Shown in pieces: positions 44,661 through 54,110 of a stretch of 64,000 nt of DNA; the stretch's first letter is position 1, and each line of letters opens with the position of its first letter. The DNA is from Neorhizobium tomejilense (GTDB lineage Bacteria; Pseudomonadota; Alphaproteobacteria; Rhizobiales; Rhizobiaceae), in the NCBI GenBank assembly GCA_002968845.1, contig PVBG01000012.1, positions 62,001-126,000 on the forward strand, given 5' to 3'. The translations under genes were made by a program, and so were the position numbers. Below the pieces are notes generated by a model that was not told where the DNA came from, made no database searches, and saw only the letters and a program-made list of their open reading frames with translations.

Positions 44661-46175
44661 ATGGGTCAAAAAATCCACGATATCTTCGTGATCGGCGGCG
44701 GCATCAACGGCTGCGGCATCGCACGCGATGCGGCCGGACGGGGTTATTCGGTCGCACTCGCGGAGATGGACGATTTTGCCTCGGGCACCTCCTCCGGTGC
44801 CACCAAGCTCATCCACGGCGGCCTGCGCTATCTCGAACATTACGAATTCAGGCTCGTGCGGGAGTCGCTGATGGAGCGCGAAACCCTCTGGGCCATGGCA
44901 CCGCACATCATCTGGCCGATGCGTTTCGTCCTGCCCTATCACAAGGGAGGGGTTCGCCCCGCATGGCTGATCCGCCTCGGCCTGTTTCTCTACGATCATC
45001 TCGGCGGCCGAAAGCTGCTCCCGCCGACCGCAGTGCTCGACATGCGCACCGACCCGGCAGGGAACCCTCTGAAGCCGCTTTTTACCAAGGCGTTCGAATA
45101 TTCCGACGGCTGGGTCGACGACGCGCGGATGGTCGTGCTGAACGCTCGGGATGCCGCCGATCGCGGCGCCCTGATCCTGCCGCGTACCCGGGTGGTTGCC
45201 GCCCGCCGGGAGAACGGTGTTTGGACGATCGGCACGTGCGATACCCGCACCGGCAAGACCGAGACCTATCAGGCCCGCATGCTTGTGAATGCCGCCGGGC
45301 CCTGGGTGGATCAGGTGATCCGCGAGGCGTTCGGCAACAATGACGCCCGCCATGTGCGCCTCGTCCAGGGCAGCCATATCGTCGTGAAGAGGAAATTCGA
45401 AGGATCCCGCGCCTATTTCTTTCAGAACCGGGACAATCGCATCATTTTCGCAATTCCTTACGAGAACGACTTCACGCTTATCGGCACGACCGACCGGGAC
45501 TATTCCGGCAATCCGAAAGATGTGAAAATCTCCGAGGAGGAGACGACCTATCTCTGCAATGCCGCGAGCGAGTATTTTCGGGAGCCGGTACGACCGGCCG
45601 ACATCGTCTGGACCTATTCGGCGGTTCGCCCGCTTTTTGACGACGGCGCTTCAAAGGCGCAGGAAGCAACGCGGGATTATGTGCTGAAGGTCGACGTCAC
45701 TCAGGGCGCACCGCTGCTCAACGTCTTCGGCGGAAAGCTGACTACCTATCGCCGTCTTTCGGAACATGCGCTGGAGAAGATCGCCGAAGCGATCGGAGCA
45801 AAAGGCCATTCCTGGACGGCGAAGAGCCATCTGCCCGGCGGCGATTTTCCTGCGCAGGGTTACGAGGAAGAAGTGGTAAAGCTGAAAGCCCGCTATCCGT
45901 TTCTGGAAGAACGGCATGCGCGGCGCCTGGTGCGCCGGTACGGAACCCGCGCAGCGATGATCCTCGACGGCGCCACCAGGATGCAGGACCTCGGCCACCA
46001 TTTCGGCGGCGATCTCTACGAGGCCGAAGTGAAATATCTTGTCCACCGTGAATGGGCCATGAGCGCGGAGGACGTGTTGTGGCGCAGAACCAAGGACGGT
46101 CTGCGGTTGAGTGAGACGGAAAGACAATATCTGGAGGAGTACATGGCCGCTATACCGGCAAAAATGGCCGGATAA
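44661..46175 (+). CDS. glpD: Glycerol-3-phosphate dehydrogenase GlpD
   Basis: About 504 aa, FAD-dependent. The N-terminal dinucleotide-binding motif DIFVIGGGINGCGIARDAAG is followed by SGTSSGATKLIHGGLRYLEH, a hallmark of aerobic GlpD, and GGKLTTYRRLSEHALEKI near the C terminus. It oxidises glycerol-3-phosphate to dihydroxyacetone phosphate at the membrane. Two ATGs are adjacent (44658, 44661); the second has better spacing from GAGGG. First gene after glpR, followed by the importer genes. Confidence 0.96.
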   Translation: MGQKIHDIFVIGGGINGCGIARDAAGRGYSVALAEMDDFASGTSSGATKLIHGGLRYLEHYEFRLVRESLMERETLWAMAPHIIWPMRFVLPYHKGGVRPAWLIRLGLFLYDHLGGRKLLPPTAVLDMRTDPAGNPLKPLFTKAFEYSDGWVDDARMVVLNARDAADRGALILPRTRVVAARRENGVWTIGTCDTRTGKTETYQARMLVNAAGPWVDQVIREAFGNNDARHVRLVQGSHIVVKRKFEGSRAYFFQNRDNRIIFAIPYENDFTLIGTTDRDYSGNPKDVKISEEETTYLCNAASEYFREPVRPADIVWTYSAVRPLFDDGASKAQEATRDYVLKVDVTQGAPLLNVFGGKLTTYRRLSEHALEKIAEAIGAKGHSWTAKSHLPGGDFPAQGYEEEVVKLKARYPFLEERHARRLVRRYGTRAAMILDGATRMQDLGHHFGGDLYEAEVKYLVHREWAMSAEDVLWRRTKDGLRLSETERQYLEEYMAAIPAKMAG

Positions 46176-46215
46176 GCGACATGTGTTCCCGATGTGAGGA
46201 GGCACGGGAACTCGA

Positions 46216-47286
46216 ATGCTGGAAATGCGCAACGTCGCCAAGATGGTGGGGGGTGAGTATCATATTCATCCGACCAATCTTGCATTCGATCGCGGCTCGC
46301 TGAACGTATTGCTCGGCCCGACGCTCTCGGGCAAGACTTCGATCATGCGACTGATGGCCGGACTTGACCGTCCCACCAGCGGCTCCGTGTATTTCGACGG
46401 CGCCGACGTCACCGGCGTCGCGGTGCAAAAACGCAACGTCGCGATGGTCTACCAGCAGTTCATCAACTACCCCGCCCTGACCGTCTACGAAAACATCGCT
46501 TCGCCGATGCGGATTGCAGGCAAGGATGGGAAGACCATCGACCGGGAAGTCCGCCGTGCTGCGGACTTGCTGAGATTGACCCCCTATCTCGATCGGACGC
46601 CTCTCAACCTTTCCGGCGGGCAGCAGCAGCGTACGGCGCTCGCCCGCGCACTCGTCAAGAATGCGAGCCTGGTGCTGATGGACGAGCCGCTCGCCAATCT
46701 CGACTACAAGCTACGCGAAGAACTGCGCGAGGAACTGCCGAAGATCTTTGCGCAATCCGGCGCCATCTTCGTTTATGCGACGACCGAACCATCCGAAGCC
46801 TTGTTGCTCGGCGGCAATACGGCAACGCTCTCCGAAGGACGGGTCACGCAATTCGGGCCGACGATCGAGGTCTACCGTCGTCCGGCTGACCTGGTGACGG
46901 CCAAGACATTTGCCGATCCCCCACTCAACTTCATCGATGTGGTCAAGTCCGGCGGCTCGTTTCGATACCAGGAAGCAGACAGTCTTGCGGTGCCGCCGCA
47001 TCTGTCCGGCGTGCCGGACGGTCCGGTGACCATCGCCTTTCACCCCCATCACCTGGGGCTCGCGGCACAGACCGGCAATGCTGCGAGGGTGAAGGCCCAG
47101 ACGCAGATTTCGGAAATCACGGGCTCCGAAAGCTTCGTGCATATGCACTACAACGGTGTGCGCTGGGTCATGCTGGCACCCGGCATCCACGACATCGATC
47201 CGGATACCGAAATCGAGCTTTTCCTGGATACCCGCCATCTGATGGCTTTTGGAACAGACGGCCGCGCCATCGCGGCGGCGGCTTAA
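46216..47286 (+). CDS. glpS: Glycerol ABC importer ATPase GlpS (switch histidine missing)
   Basis: 356 aa. Walker A is GPTLSGKT (34-41), the signature motif LSGGQQQR is intact (132-139), and Walker B is LVLMDEPLANLD. In the H-loop, where the partner has YVTHDQ, this protein has YATTEP, so the switch His is T190. A TOBE-like C-terminal domain is present. First gene of glpSTPQUV, the glycerol uptake system described in Rhizobium leguminosarum. It lies 40 nt after glpD. Confidence 0.92.
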   Translation: MLEMRNVAKMVGGEYHIHPTNLAFDRGSLNVLLGPTLSGKTSIMRLMAGLDRPTSGSVYFDGADVTGVAVQKRNVAMVYQQFINYPALTVYENIASPMRIAGKDGKTIDREVRRAADLLRLTPYLDRTPLNLSGGQQQRTALARALVKNASLVLMDEPLANLDYKLREELREELPKIFAQSGAIFVYATTEPSEALLLGGNTATLSEGRVTQFGPTIEVYRRPADLVTAKTFADPPLNFIDVVKSGGSFRYQEADSLAVPPHLSGVPDGPVTIAFHPHHLGLAAQTGNAARVKAQTQISEITGSESFVHMHYNGVRWVMLAPGIHDIDPDTEIELFLDTRHLMAFGTDGRAIAAAA

Positions 47287-47297
47287 GGACGGCGAAC

Positions 47298-48368
47298 ATG
47301 GCACGCATCACGCTCGATCACATCCGCCACGCCTACGGTCCGAACCCGAAATCCGACGCCGCCTATGCGCTGCGTGAGGTGGACCACGAATGGGCCGATG
47401 GCGGCGCCTATGCCCTGCTCGGCCCTTCCGGCTGCGGCAAGACGACCTTGCTGAACATCATTTCCGGCCTGCTGCAGCCGTCCCACGGGCGTATCCTCTT
47501 CGATGGGAAAGACGTCACCAATCTTTCCACGCAGGAACGCAACATTGCCCAGGTTTTCCAGTTTCCGGTCATCTACGATACGATGACGGTCTACGACAAT
47601 CTGGCATTTCCCTTGCGCAACAGAGGCATCGCGGAACCGGATGTCGATCGCCGCGTCCGCGAGATGCTTGAGATCATCGATCTCTCCGACTGGTCGAACC
47701 GCAAGGCCCAGCGGCTCACGGCCGATCAGAAGCAGAAGATCTCGCTCGGAAGAGGTCTCGTCCGCAACGACGTCAACGCGATCCTCTTCGATGAGCCCCT
47801 GACGGTCATCGATCCGCATATGAAATGGGTGCTCCGCTCCCAGCTGAAGCGCTTCCACAAGCAGTTCGGCTTCACCATGGTCTACGTGACCCATGACCAG
47901 ACGGAGGCGCTCACCTTCGCCGACAAGGTGGTCGTGATGTACGATGGGGAGATCGTCCAGATCGGAACGCCGGCCGAACTCTTCGAGAGGCCCAGTCATA
48001 CATTCGTCGGTTATTTCATCGGCTCCCCCGGCATGAACGTGATACCCGCCGAGATCCATGGGAGCACGATCAAGCTCGGAGCCGAGACGATCGCCCTCGA
48101 TTATGCGCCGAAGATCGATGCGGGTGGCCGGATCGAACTGGGCATCCGGCCGGAATTCATCCGCCTCGGCCGGGAGGGCATGCCTGTCACGGTGACGCGC
48201 ATCGAAGACATCGGCCGGCGCAGGATCGTTCGCGCAAGTCTTGGGGGGCAATCGCTTGCGATCGTCGTTTCCGAGGATGCGGAGGTTCCGGCAGAGCCTC
48301 GCGTCACCTTCGACCCCGTTGCGCTGAATATCTATGCCAATTCGTGGCGCGTTGGCAGGGAGGCCTGA
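47298..48368 (+). CDS. glpT: Glycerol ABC importer ATPase GlpT (degenerate signature motif)
   Basis: 356 aa. Walker A GPSGCGKTTLL and Walker B AILFDEPLTVID are normal and the switch His is present (H199 in YVTHDQTEAL), but the signature motif is LTADQ (140-144) instead of LSGGQ. With GlpS it should form a heterodimer. The TOBE-like domain includes GIRPEFIRLG. This GlpT is an ATPase and is unrelated to the enteric glycerol-3-phosphate antiporter of the same name. Follows glpS by 11 nt. Confidence 0.92.
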   Translation: MARITLDHIRHAYGPNPKSDAAYALREVDHEWADGGAYALLGPSGCGKTTLLNIISGLLQPSHGRILFDGKDVTNLSTQERNIAQVFQFPVIYDTMTVYDNLAFPLRNRGIAEPDVDRRVREMLEIIDLSDWSNRKAQRLTADQKQKISLGRGLVRNDVNAILFDEPLTVIDPHMKWVLRSQLKRFHKQFGFTMVYVTHDQTEALTFADKVVVMYDGEIVQIGTPAELFERPSHTFVGYFIGSPGMNVIPAEIHGSTIKLGAETIALDYAPKIDAGGRIELGIRPEFIRLGREGMPVTVTRIEDIGRRRIVRASLGGQSLAIVVSEDAEVPAEPRVTFDPVALNIYANSWRVGREA

Positions 48369-48371
48369 ACC

Positions 48372-49238
48372 ATGGAAAAGACGTGGAACAACAAAGCCTG
48401 GTTTCTGGTGCTTCCCGTGCTCCTGCTGGTTGCCTTCTCGGCGGCCATTCCGCTGATGACCGTGGTGAACTATTCGGTCCAGGATACGTTCGGCAACAAC
48501 GCCTTCTTCTGGGCCGGCACCGACTGGTTCGACGATATCCTGCATTCGGCCCGCTTCTGGGAAGCCCTGCAACGCAATCTGCTTTTCTCCTTCATCATCC
48601 TTGCGATCGAGATTCCGCTCGGCATCTTCATCGCGCTGAACATGCCGAAGAAGGGCATCGGCGTGCCGGTCTGTCTGGTGCTGATGGCCCTTCCGCTTCT
48701 TATCCCGTGGAATGTCGTCGGCACGATCTGGCAGGTCTTCGGGCGGGTCGATATCGGCCTGCTCGGGCACACGCTGGCGGCACTCGGCATCGACTACAAC
48801 TATGTGCGCGATCCTCTGGACGCCTGGATCACCGTCGTCGTCATGGATGTGTGGCACTGGACGAGCCTCGTCGTGCTGTTGTGCTACGCCGGTCTCGTCT
48901 CCATTCCGGACGCCTATTATCAGGCGGCGAAAATCGATGGGGCATCAAGGTGGTCGGTGTTCCGCTACATCCAGCTGCCGAAGATGAAGCGGGTGCTGCT
49001 TATCGCCGTCCTGCTGCGCTTCATGGATAGTTTCATGATCTATACGGAGCCTTTCGTGGTCACCGGCGGGGGGCCTGGAAATTCCACGACCTTCCTGTCG
49101 ATCGATCTCGTCAAGACAGCGGTCGGCCAGTTCGACCTCGGTCCGGCCGCCGCCATGTCGATCGTCTACTTCCTGATCATCCTGCTGCTGTCATGGATCT
49201 TCTACACCGTGATGACCAGCAGCGATGCAGACAATTGA
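48372..49238 (+). CDS. glpP: Glycerol ABC importer permease GlpP
   Basis: 288 aa, six predicted membrane segments, the first being WFLVLPVLLLVAFSAAIPLM. The EAA-type loop that contacts the ATPase reads IPDAYYQAAKIDGASRWSVF followed by IQLPKMKRVL. It belongs to the MalF-like permease group. Three nt after glpT, so translation is coupled. Partner permease is GlpQ. Confidence 0.92.
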   Translation: MEKTWNNKAWFLVLPVLLLVAFSAAIPLMTVVNYSVQDTFGNNAFFWAGTDWFDDILHSARFWEALQRNLLFSFIILAIEIPLGIFIALNMPKKGIGVPVCLVLMALPLLIPWNVVGTIWQVFGRVDIGLLGHTLAALGIDYNYVRDPLDAWITVVVMDVWHWTSLVVLLCYAGLVSIPDAYYQAAKIDGASRWSVFRYIQLPKMKRVLLIAVLLRFMDSFMIYTEPFVVTGGGPGNSTTFLSIDLVKTAVGQFDLGPAAAMSIVYFLIILLLSWIFYTVMTSSDADN

Positions 49239-49254
49239 AGGAGGGAGGAAAACC

Positions 49255-50082
49255 ATGGCAAGGACAATCAAATACAAGCCTGCAGGCAATCTCTCCTGGC
49301 TGGTCTCGACGATCTACATCATCTTCCTGCTTCTGCCGATCTACTGGCTCGTCAACATGAGCTTCAAGGAGAATTCCGAGATTACCGGAGCCTTCTCGCT
49401 CTGGCCGCAGAACCCGACGCTCAGGAATTACATGGTCATCTTCACGGACCCTTCCTGGTACAACGGCTATATCAATTCGATCATCTATGTGGCGCTGAAC
49501 ACCACGATCTCGGTTCTGGCGGCATTGCCGGCTGCCTATGCATTTTCGCGCTATCGGTTCCTCGGCGACAAACATCTGTTCTTCTGGCTGCTCACCAACC
49601 GGATGGCACCGCCCGCCGTCTTCGCCCTGCCCTTCTTCCAGCTCTATTCCGCCTTCGGTCTCATCGACACGCATATCGCAGTCGCCCTCGCCCATTGCCT
49701 GTTCAACGTGCCGCTTGCTGTCTGGATCCTGGAAGGCTTCATGTCGGGCGTGCCGAAGGAAATCGACGAGACCGCCTATATCGACGGCTATTCCTTCCCG
49801 CGGTTCTTCGTGAAGATCTTCATGCCGCTGATCGCCTCCGGCATCGGTGTCGCGGCCTTCTTCTGCTTCATGTTTTCCTGGGTGGAACTGCTGCTTGCCC
49901 GGACGCTGACGACCACGGCCGCCAAGCCCATTTCCGCCATCATGACGCGCACCGTTTCGGCGTCGGGCATGGACTGGGGCGTGCTGGCAGCCGCCGGCGT
50001 GCTGACCATCGTTCCCGGCGCACTCGTCATCTATTTCGTTCGAAACTACATCGCCAAGGGCTTTGCCCTCGGCCGGGTCTGA
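49255..50082 (+). CDS. glpQ: Glycerol ABC importer permease GlpQ
   Basis: 275 aa from the ATG at 49255, behind a strong AGGAGGGAGGA site. MalG-like: LSWLVSTIYIIFLLLPIYWL is the first helix, and the EAA loop reads GVPKEIDETAYIDGYSFPRF. Membrane segments include AAFFCFMFSWVELLLARTL. The name follows the rhizobial glpSTPQUV operon and should not be confused with the glycerophosphodiesterase GlpQ. Confidence 0.92.
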   Translation: MARTIKYKPAGNLSWLVSTIYIIFLLLPIYWLVNMSFKENSEITGAFSLWPQNPTLRNYMVIFTDPSWYNGYINSIIYVALNTTISVLAALPAAYAFSRYRFLGDKHLFFWLLTNRMAPPAVFALPFFQLYSAFGLIDTHIAVALAHCLFNVPLAVWILEGFMSGVPKEIDETAYIDGYSFPRFFVKIFMPLIASGIGVAAFFCFMFSWVELLLARTLTTTAAKPISAIMTRTVSASGMDWGVLAAAGVLTIVPGALVIYFVRNYIAKGFALGRV

Positions 50083-50098
50083 CAAGGAGGAACCACGC

Positions 50099-50380
50099 AT
50101 GAGCTTTTCATGGATGGCCTGGACACTGCCGACGGCCCTGTTCTTTCTGACGATCCTCGCCCTGCTCATCGGCATGAGCGTCTGGGAATATTTCGCGCCC
50201 GGCGGGGCACCGAGGGTCGGCATCCTGCGCTTCGAAACGACGCGCGGAGACCGGCTCTTCATCTCGCTGCTCGGCGCGGCATTCATTCATCTCGCATGGT
50301 TGGGGCTTATCGGTCCCAACCTGTGGTGGGCTCTTGCCCTGGCAGTGGTCTACGCAATCGGCGTCTTCCGCTTCGTCTGA
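50099..50380 (+). CDS. glpU: Small membrane protein GlpU of the glycerol import operon
   Basis: 93 aa from the ATG at 50099 (AAGGAGG site upstream). Three hydrophobic stretches: TALFFLTILALLIGMSVW, LFISLLGAAFIHLAWLGLI and WWALALAVVYAIGVFRFV. The gene lies between the second permease and the binding protein, as in other rhizobia. Its function in glycerol uptake is not established. Confidence 0.86.
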   Translation: MSFSWMAWTLPTALFFLTILALLIGMSVWEYFAPGGAPRVGILRFETTRGDRLFISLLGAAFIHLAWLGLIGPNLWWALALAVVYAIGVFRFV

Positions 50381-50455
50381 AAGGCAAGCTGAAAAAGTGG
50401 CGGGAGAACCGCCACTCCGTACGAAATTGCAATCGCAAAACTCTGGGAGGATAAA

Positions 50456-52186
50456 ATGCGACGGCATCTTATGACAACGACGGCAGCGGTGCTGCTGGCT
50501 CTGACCGGTTCCGCCTATGCCGGCACCGAGGAAGCAAAGCAATTCCTCGACAAGGAAGTCGGCGAACTCTCGACGCTTTCCCGCGCCGAACAGGAAAAGG
50601 AGATGCAATGGTTCGTCGATGCGGCAAAACCGCTTGCCGGCCTGGACATCAAGGTCGTCTCCGAAACAATCACCACGCATGAATACGAATCGAAGGTGCT
50701 GGCTCCGGCCTTCACCGCAATCACCGGCATCAAGGTCACCCACGACCTGATCGGCGAAGGCGACGTAGTTGAAAAACTGCAGACCCAGATGCAATCCGGC
50801 GAGAACATCTATGACGGTTACGTCAACGATTCCGACCTGATCGGCACGCATTGGCGTTACCAGCAGGCCCGCTCGCTCACCGACTGGATGGCGGGCGAAG
50901 GCAAGGACGTTACCAACCCCGGCCTCGATCTCGAGGACTTCATCGGCCTCAAGTTCACGACGGCACCGGACAAGAAGCTCTACCAGTTGCCGGACCAGCA
51001 GTTCGCCAACCTCTACTGGTTCCGCTACGACTGGTTCAACGACGCCAAGAACAAGGCCGACTTCAAGGCCAAGTATGGCTACGAGCTCGGCGTGCCGGTC
51101 AACTGGTCGGCCTATGAGGATATTGCCGAGTTCTTCACCGGCCGCGACGTGGGCGGCAAGAAGGTCTATGGTCACATGGACTACGGCAAGAAGGACCCGT
51201 CGCTCGGCTGGCGCTTCACCGACGCGTGGCTCTCCATGGCCGGCAACGGCGACAAGGGCCTTCCGAACGGCCTGCCTGTCGACGAATGGGGCATCAAGGT
51301 CAACGAAAAGTCGCAGCCTGTCGGCTCCTGCGTCGCACGCGGCGGCGATACCAACGGCCCGGCGGCCGTCTACTCCATCCAGAAATATCTCGACTGGATG
51401 AAGGCCTATGCGCCGGCCGCCGCCCAGGGCATGACCTTCTCGGAGTCCGGACCCGTGCCGGCCCAGGGCGAAATCGCCCAGCAGATGTTCATGTACACGG
51501 CTTTCACCGCCGACATGGTGAAGGCAGGCCTGCCTGTCATGAACCAGGACGGCACGCCGAAATGGCGTTTTGCTCCGTCTCCGCACGGGGTTTACTGGAA
51601 GGACGGCATGAAGCTCGGCTATCAGGACGTCGGCTCCTGGACGCTGATGAAGTCCACGCCCACCAACCGCGCCAAGGCGGCCTGGCTCTATGCCCAGTTC
51701 GTCACCTCGAAGACGGTGGACGTCAAGAAGAGCCATGTCGGCCTCACCTTGATCCGCGAGAGCACCATCCGGCACAAGAGCTTCACGGACCGCGCGCCGA
51801 AGCTCGGCGGCCTGATCGAGTTCTATCGTTCACCGGCCCGCGTCCAGTGGTCGCCGACCGGCACGAACGTGCCTGACTACCCGAAGCTCGCGCAGCTCTG
51901 GTGGCAGGCGATCGGCGATGCGTCCTCGGGCGCCAAGACGGCTCAGGCCGCCATGGACTCGCTTTGCGCCGAGCAGGAAAAGGTCCTGCAGCGCCTGGAA
52001 CGCGCCAAGGTCCAGGGTGACATGGGTCCGAAGCTCGCCGAGGAACACGACCTCGCATACTGGAACAAGGAGGCGGTCGCCAAGGGCAACCTTGCTCCCC
52101 AGCTCAAGGTCGCCAACGAGAAGGAAAAGCCAGTCACCGTCAACTACGACGAGCTCGTAAAGAGCTGGGCTGACACCAAGAAGTAA
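50456..52186 (+). CDS. glpV: Glycerol ABC importer substrate-binding protein GlpV
   Basis: 576 aa, unusually large for a binding protein but normal for this family. A signal peptide ends in LALTGSAYA. The body contains DIKVVSETITTHEYESKVLA and a long series of aromatic-rich segments (FANLYWFRYDWFNDAKNKAD). It captures glycerol in the periplasm and delivers it to GlpP/GlpQ. Separated from glpU by 75 nt but with its own GGGAGG site. Last gene of the operon, followed by a GC-rich hairpin. Confidence 0.92.
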   Translation: MRRHLMTTTAAVLLALTGSAYAGTEEAKQFLDKEVGELSTLSRAEQEKEMQWFVDAAKPLAGLDIKVVSETITTHEYESKVLAPAFTAITGIKVTHDLIGEGDVVEKLQTQMQSGENIYDGYVNDSDLIGTHWRYQQARSLTDWMAGEGKDVTNPGLDLEDFIGLKFTTAPDKKLYQLPDQQFANLYWFRYDWFNDAKNKADFKAKYGYELGVPVNWSAYEDIAEFFTGRDVGGKKVYGHMDYGKKDPSLGWRFTDAWLSMAGNGDKGLPNGLPVDEWGIKVNEKSQPVGSCVARGGDTNGPAAVYSIQKYLDWMKAYAPAAAQGMTFSESGPVPAQGEIAQQMFMYTAFTADMVKAGLPVMNQDGTPKWRFAPSPHGVYWKDGMKLGYQDVGSWTLMKSTPTNRAKAAWLYAQFVTSKTVDVKKSHVGLTLIRESTIRHKSFTDRAPKLGGLIEFYRSPARVQWSPTGTNVPDYPKLAQLWWQAIGDASSGAKTAQAAMDSLCAEQEKVLQRLERAKVQGDMGPKLAEEHDLAYWNKEAVAKGNLAPQLKVANEKEKPVTVNYDELVKSWADTKK

Positions 52187-52194
52187 AGCCGGTT

Positions 52195-52219
52195 CGCCGG
52201 GCGCTCAACGCGCCCGGCG
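52195..52219 (+). terminator. GC-rich hairpin after glpV
   Basis: A perfect 10-bp stem CGCCGGGCGC / GCGCCCGGCG with a 5-nt loop, 9 nt past the stop. No T-run follows, so termination may need Rho or the hairpin may protect the mRNA end. Confidence 0.5.
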
Positions 52220-52251
52220 GCCACCGACCGCAAGGTCCCTGTCGCAGCTCA

Positions 52252-53661
52252 TCAGCTGCCCAACCGTTCCTTCCGGAACGCAACCGACACCGTCTCCGCG
52301 GCCAGCATCGCCGTGTTGGCGTCAGTCCGGTAGTTGCTTACGGAAATCCGCATGACCTCGATCCCTCTCCACCTGGCTCCGGTCACGAAGATCGTTCCCT
52401 CGCGCTGCAACCGCGCAATGGTTCTTCTCGTCACCTCGTCGGCATCGGCGGTCGAGAGATCCGAGCCGAAGCGGCAGATCACCTGATTCAGGTCGACGTC
52501 GTTCAGAATCTCGATCCCCGGTTCGCGCGACAGATGTTCGGCAATGATCCGCGCCGAGGAACAGCAACCTTCGACGAGACTGGCGATGCCGTTGCGGCCG
52601 AGGTGCTTCATCATTGCCCAGGTCGCGAAGCCGCGCGCTCGCCTCGAAAGCTCCGGCACGTAGTGTGACGGGTCCCGGTCTCCTTCCGCCGCAATGGGGA
52701 GGTAGCTGGCAGCGATCGTCATGGCCCGCCGGTGAGCGACCTCGTCCCTTACAATCGCATAGCCGCTGTCATAGGGCGTCTGAAGCCACTTATGGCCGTC
52801 GGTGGCCCAACTATCGGCCAGCTCTACTCCGGGACAAAGATGTCGTGTCGACGGGGAAGCCTTGGCCCATAAACCGAATGCGCCGTCCACATGTACCCAG
52901 GCATCCCTGCTCCTGGCGACCGGGATAAGTTCCGCGAACGGATCGAAAGCTCCGGTGTTGATCTGCCCGGCCTGAAGGATGGCGATCATTGGACCAGCCG
53001 CCTTGTTGACCGCCTCTTCGAAATGCCGGGCAAGAATACGCCCCTGCCTGTCTGTTGCTATCCTGACGACGCGATCATGCCCAAGTCCCAGGAATTGCAA
53101 GGCTGAGAAAACGGTGGTGTGGGCATCGTCACCAACGACAACGGTGATCGGCGGCGCACCGAATAGCCCGTCTGCATCGACGTTCCAGCCAACGCGGCGA
53201 AGCACCTCGCCTCTCGCGGCGGCCAGGCAGCTGAAATTAGCCACCGTCGCTCCCGTAACGAAGCCCACCGAAGATTGAGCAGGCAGACCCAGAACGTCCA
53301 GGAGCCAGGTGGCTGCCACCTTCTCGAAAGACGCGGCGGCAGGGGACGCGGTGTGATTACCCGCATTCTGCCCCCAGGCGCTTGTCAGGAAGTCTGCCGC
53401 CACGCCCATCGGATGTGAGCCGCCGATCACCCAGCCGAAAAAACGCGGGCCCGTCATGCGATGGAGACCCGGCTCGGCCTTTTCCACGAGATGTTGAAGG
53501 ACGTCCTCCATCGCAAGCGTCTCCTCCTGGAGATCTTCGACGAGCGTCGCCAGACATTCCTGGTATTGCAGTTGTGGCCGGTGGAGCTGAGGATCAGTCT
53601 GGCGAAACCCGGCGGCCAGATGCGCCGCCTGCGCGAAAAGTGCGTCTATGCCCTCAGCCAT
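52252..53661 (-). CDS. PLP-dependent group II decarboxylase
   Basis: 469 aa. The PLP lysine K291 is in SWATDGHKWLQTPYDSGY. Other family marks are GWVIGGSHPMGVAADFL, GFVTGATVANFSCLAAARGE and the cofactor-holding AWVHVDGAFGLWA. The group includes aspartate, glutamate and aromatic-amino-acid decarboxylases; the substrate cannot be decided from sequence alone. It stands alone, convergent with glpV, and is the last conventional chromosomal gene before the accessory block. Confidence 0.9.
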   Translation of the reverse strand: MAEGIDALFAQAAHLAAGFRQTDPQLHRPQLQYQECLATLVEDLQEETLAMEDVLQHLVEKAEPGLHRMTGPRFFGWVIGGSHPMGVAADFLTSAWGQNAGNHTASPAAASFEKVAATWLLDVLGLPAQSSVGFVTGATVANFSCLAAARGEVLRRVGWNVDADGLFGAPPITVVVGDDAHTTVFSALQFLGLGHDRVVRIATDRQGRILARHFEEAVNKAAGPMIAILQAGQINTGAFDPFAELIPVARSRDAWVHVDGAFGLWAKASPSTRHLCPGVELADSWATDGHKWLQTPYDSGYAIVRDEVAHRRAMTIAASYLPIAAEGDRDPSHYVPELSRRARGFATWAMMKHLGRNGIASLVEGCCSSARIIAEHLSREPGIEILNDVDLNQVICRFGSDLSTADADEVTRRTIARLQREGTIFVTGARWRGIEVMRISVSNYRTDANTAMLAAETVSVAFRKERLGS

Positions 53662-54110
53662 GGACCCTACCTCCGTGTCGTCGGGACTGGGCAGCTATCT
53701 GCGCCAAGCTACCACACTATACGCAATTCCCCTAACCTCGCAGTCCCGTCATCGACTGATGGGGCGATAAATGGCCCTTTGGGCTGAAAGGCAGCTGGTG
53801 CGTGTGGCGGGAAAATGGAGCGGGTGAAGCGCCTCACTGAAGCGGTCGAAGCGCTTCATCTGGCACACTATGCATTGAAACCATTATATAAATTTCTACA
53901 ATAAAAAATCATAACAGCACATTATGGGTCGCATTTTGTGGCACATCAAACGCGGTATTGACGTTCTGAATGGACTTGACGCTGCGACCAGAAGATCGTT
54001 TCCGCCGTAGCACTGTTCACGACCGGTGAACGCAAATAGCGCGTTGGACCCCTGCGAGAGAGGTCATCTGCTATATGGAGATTGTGAGCTATCAAAATTG
54101 AGCTTTAACC
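53662..54110. other. Gene-free boundary region, base composition falls
   Basis: About 450 nt without a supported gene. The first 170 nt are GC-rich like the neighbours. From about 53870 the sequence turns strongly AT-rich (runs such as TTATATAAATTT and CAATAAAAAATCAT). This looks like the left edge of acquired DNA. It contains a short stretch identical to a tRNA-Gly 3' end. Confidence 0.5.
53816..53829 (-). other. 14-nt match to a tRNA-Gly 3' end (possible attachment-site remnant)
   Basis: On the minus strand this reads CTTCACCCGCTCCA, the usual 3' end of bacterial tRNA-Gly. No other tRNA part is recognisable. It sits 40-60 nt before the AT-rich block starts. It could be an att core left by an integrative element or a chance match; no integrase and no second copy were found. 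Confidence 0.3.
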
